This document shows positions 62,201-64,000 of a stretch of 64,000 bases of DNA, piece by piece. Source of the stretch: Anisus vortex. Lineage: Eukaryota > Mollusca > Gastropoda > Planorbidae. The first letter of the stretch is position 1, and each line of letters starts with the position of its first letter. The stretch covers positions 14,794,202-14,858,201 of the forward strand of contig OX421507.1 of the NCBI GenBank assembly GCA_949126835.1, read 5' to 3'. A program made the translations under genes and the position numbers. The notes below the pieces were generated by a model. The model ran no database searches. It was not told the DNA's origin and worked only from the letters and a program-made list of their open reading frames with translations.

Positions 62201-63822
62201 TAGATATACATTTATTGTAATGGGTAGTATAATTTCTTAACAAAGTAACAAATGTTGGACCATTTTAGCTAATTACGAAAATGGCATGACGATAATTATT
62301 TGATTTTGGCTTGGAAAATGTTTTTTAGTTGTTTAAAAAAATAATTCCTAAAATACTGGATAAATGGTATTAAATTAAACATATATGAGCTAAGATACTG
62401 AGTGCTTATGTATAGGTGTTTTGAATACACTTGTCATGTTTTTGCAAAAGTTCCACACAACAAAATCTCCCTAAATGTGTAAGCAATGTGCATTAATAAA
62501 GTTTTCACATTTCTTTTCCAGGCATCTTCATTTAGTAGTATTACAGACTCCACAATGTCTTTAAATATCATTACAGTCACTTTAAATATGGGTAAGATTC
62601 TCACATAGTTATATTATAGTAATTACATAGTTTAAAAGGAAGAGCTGCAGCTAGTTTTATTAAATATTTTTGACTTTATTGTTGTTGTTTTGTTTTTTTC
62701 AGACACGGTCAACTTTTTAGGCATCAGTATTGTTGGGCAGAGTAACAAAGGTGGTGATGGTGGAATATATGTTGGTTCTATAATGAAAGGGTTTGTAAAC
62801 AGAGAATAACATTTCTTTAATTGATTTTGATATTTAAGATTAGCAGTATTGAGTCTAAGTATTGAGTTATTTATCTAAAATAATTGTCTATATCATATAT
62901 CTAGGGGGGCTGTGGCTCAGGATGGTAGAGTAGAACCAGGAGATATGATTCTTGAAGTGAATGGTATCAGCTTTGAGAATATGAGTAATGATGATGCTGT
63001 GAAAACATTAAGGGAAGCTGTACAGAAGCCAGGGTAACTATTTACAATCAAATCAACAAATTTTCTTGCATGTTATCATTGCTATATTAAAACCAGACAA
63101 AATGTTAACATATTAATTTTAACATACAAGATTTAAAGTTAGGGACATATTGCTATGTCTAGTTGTTAGTAAAATAATTTCAACCTTTAAAAAAGTACTG
63201 AGAATATCTATACTAGAGGCTACAACTTGACTCCAATTGATATCTAATAGCCAAAATTGTTACAGACATGTGCTGTTGTTTTTGTTTCTAAAAATAAACC
63301 AAATTATAATTTGATTTCCAATTACAGTCCAATAGTACTAGTCGTTGCCAAATGCTGGGACCCTAATCCAAAAGGCTATTTCACTGTTCCACGCCAAGAA
63401 CCAGTTCGTCCCATTGATCCATCTGCTTGGGTTGCCCACACGACTGCAATGAGAGAGCAGTACATGGGCCGCACAGGGCCAGTAGCTCCATCCATAAGCA
63501 ACATGACGTCAACAACTTCATCATCTCTTACCAGTTCCATACCTGAATCAGAAAGGGGTAAATTTGACATTCGTTATAAAATGACATCTACGGCTTTGGA
63601 TTTCTTTGATTGAAACTTTTAGCAGAGCTGGTAATATCTGGTGTTGTTGCTTATGCATATGAACTTCAGTTCTCCTTTTTCTATACTTAGGATTTGATGA
63701 TATGAATTTGACAATTGCAACTGACATGGCTACTGTGGTGAAAGCCATGGCACAGCCAGATTCTGGGCTAGAAATCAGAGATAGGATGTGGCTAAAAATA
63801 ACTATAGCCAATGCATTTATTG
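56292..63822 (+). CDS. DVL: Dishevelled, exons 1-12, 3' end beyond the window
   Basis: Exons 56292-56452, 60042-60111, 60313-60437, 60770-60855, 61360-61428, 61725-61863, 61961-62054, 62522-62591, 62703-62790, 62905-63033, 63328-63557 and 63691-63822 join in phase for 464 codons. DIX domain (residues 1 to about 80): [20 protein letters not shown] ... [17 protein letters not shown]. Basic stretch [13 protein letters not shown] near 245. PDZ (about 261-345): [20 protein letters not shown], then [20 protein letters not shown]. After it comes [20 protein letters not shown] and then DEP, beginning [17 protein letters not shown] and cut at NAFIG. Dishevelled is the cytoplasmic hub of Wnt/beta-catenin and planar-polarity signalling; DIX polymerises, PDZ/DEP contact Frizzled. 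Single-copy invertebrate Dsh and vertebrate DVL1-3 are orthologous. No defects seen. Confidence 0.97.
57300..57545 (+). mobile_element. SINE copy in Dishevelled intron 1
   Basis: It carries GGGTTTTGTTCACTGAATCT, GGAAGGTATCTCTGAGTCTA, CCCAGCTCTGATGGATGTCT, AAAGTAAAGGTGTCTGGGCA and CTGATGGGGATACTTTACTT. All are family body motifs, in sense orientation. Confidence 0.75.
57872..58285. repeat. 41-bp minisatellite, ten copies, Dishevelled intron 1
   Basis: The unit TAGTAATAAAAACCAGTCAC CCTATCCACTGAACTATATG G repeats ten times from 57872 to 58281 without indels. Variants are ACCAG/ACCTG and CACTGAAC/CACTTATC. The order of the variants is mixed. Confidence 0.95.
58418..58500 (+). mobile_element. 3'-end fragment of the 46.5-kb LINE family, Dishevelled intron 1
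   Basis: ACTAGACTCAAACCACGGAG followed by GCAATAATCTTCTTTATAGA and AGGAGCGCCTGTACTGTATA is the reverse complement of the 3' tail at 46535 and 49012, so this insertion is in plus orientation. Confidence 0.75.
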
Positions 63823-64000
63823 GTGAGTGTTCTCATGTTATTATACCATTATTATTTTTTAAACAATACTTTTTAATTAAATTTTTTTTCTTATAGCATA
63901 CTGTGACCGTTATTTTGTAATTACTATGTATACAACTCTCAGGGAGATCACATTATATAATAATATTCAATGAACAAACTGCCGGCTTGTAGTAAAAATG

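Noticed and set aside
63823..64000. Next Dishevelled exon before the window end
   Set aside because: No continuation of the DEP domain is found after the donor at 63823; the remaining 178 bp are intronic.

Overview
The window is animal nuclear DNA. It is AT-rich and intron-rich, and every intron in the four recognisable genes follows GT-AG. The gene set (LRRC23, castor/CASZ1, SPCS1, Dishevelled) is metazoan. The AGGCCTA-rich background and a tRNA-headed SINE point to a mollusc, most likely a heterobranch (pulmonate-type) gastropod. That placement is inference from repeat style, not from a marker gene.

Layout: (1) 231-2813, minus strand: the 5' half of LRRC23, an axonemal radial-spoke leucine-rich-repeat protein, with an RFX X-box-like site 66 bp upstream of its ATG. 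(2) About 2.9-24.9 kb: a gene-poor stretch with LINE fragments, a dead hAT transposon, two MITEs, SINEs and at least eight tandem arrays. (3) 24925-40001, plus strand: a complete 11-exon castor-family (CASZ1) zinc-finger transcription factor, 2051 aa as reconstructed, with 12 castor-type fingers, an N-terminal NuRD-type motif, two PxDL[S/T] motifs and an AT-hook. It is followed by about 5.8 kb of unique AT-rich DNA that may be a long 3' UTR. (4) 45.9-49.2 kb: LINE debris. (5) 48732-53172, plus: SPCS1, the small membrane subunit of signal peptidase, 4 exons, with a deleted pogo/Tigger-like transposon in intron 2. (6) 56292 to the window end, plus: Dishevelled exons 1-12 (DIX, basic region, PDZ, start of DEP), cut by the window edge.

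The most striking object is at 32218-33877. The 3' splice junction of CASZ1 exon 7, which completes zinc finger 4, has been amplified into 32 units of exactly 52 bp. Each unit carries an AG|GT acceptor-like junction and the start of the finger exon. All three forward frames are open across the array. Because 52 is not a multiple of 3, the unit chosen by the spliceosome, and the copy number, decide whether the rest of CASZ1 is read in frame. A smaller duplication of the acceptor of the preceding exon lies 0.9 kb upstream.

The genes do not form an operon-like unit. LRRC23 belongs to the axoneme, CASZ1 to transcription, SPCS1 to ER translocation and Dishevelled to Wnt signalling. Their adjacency is ordinary synteny.
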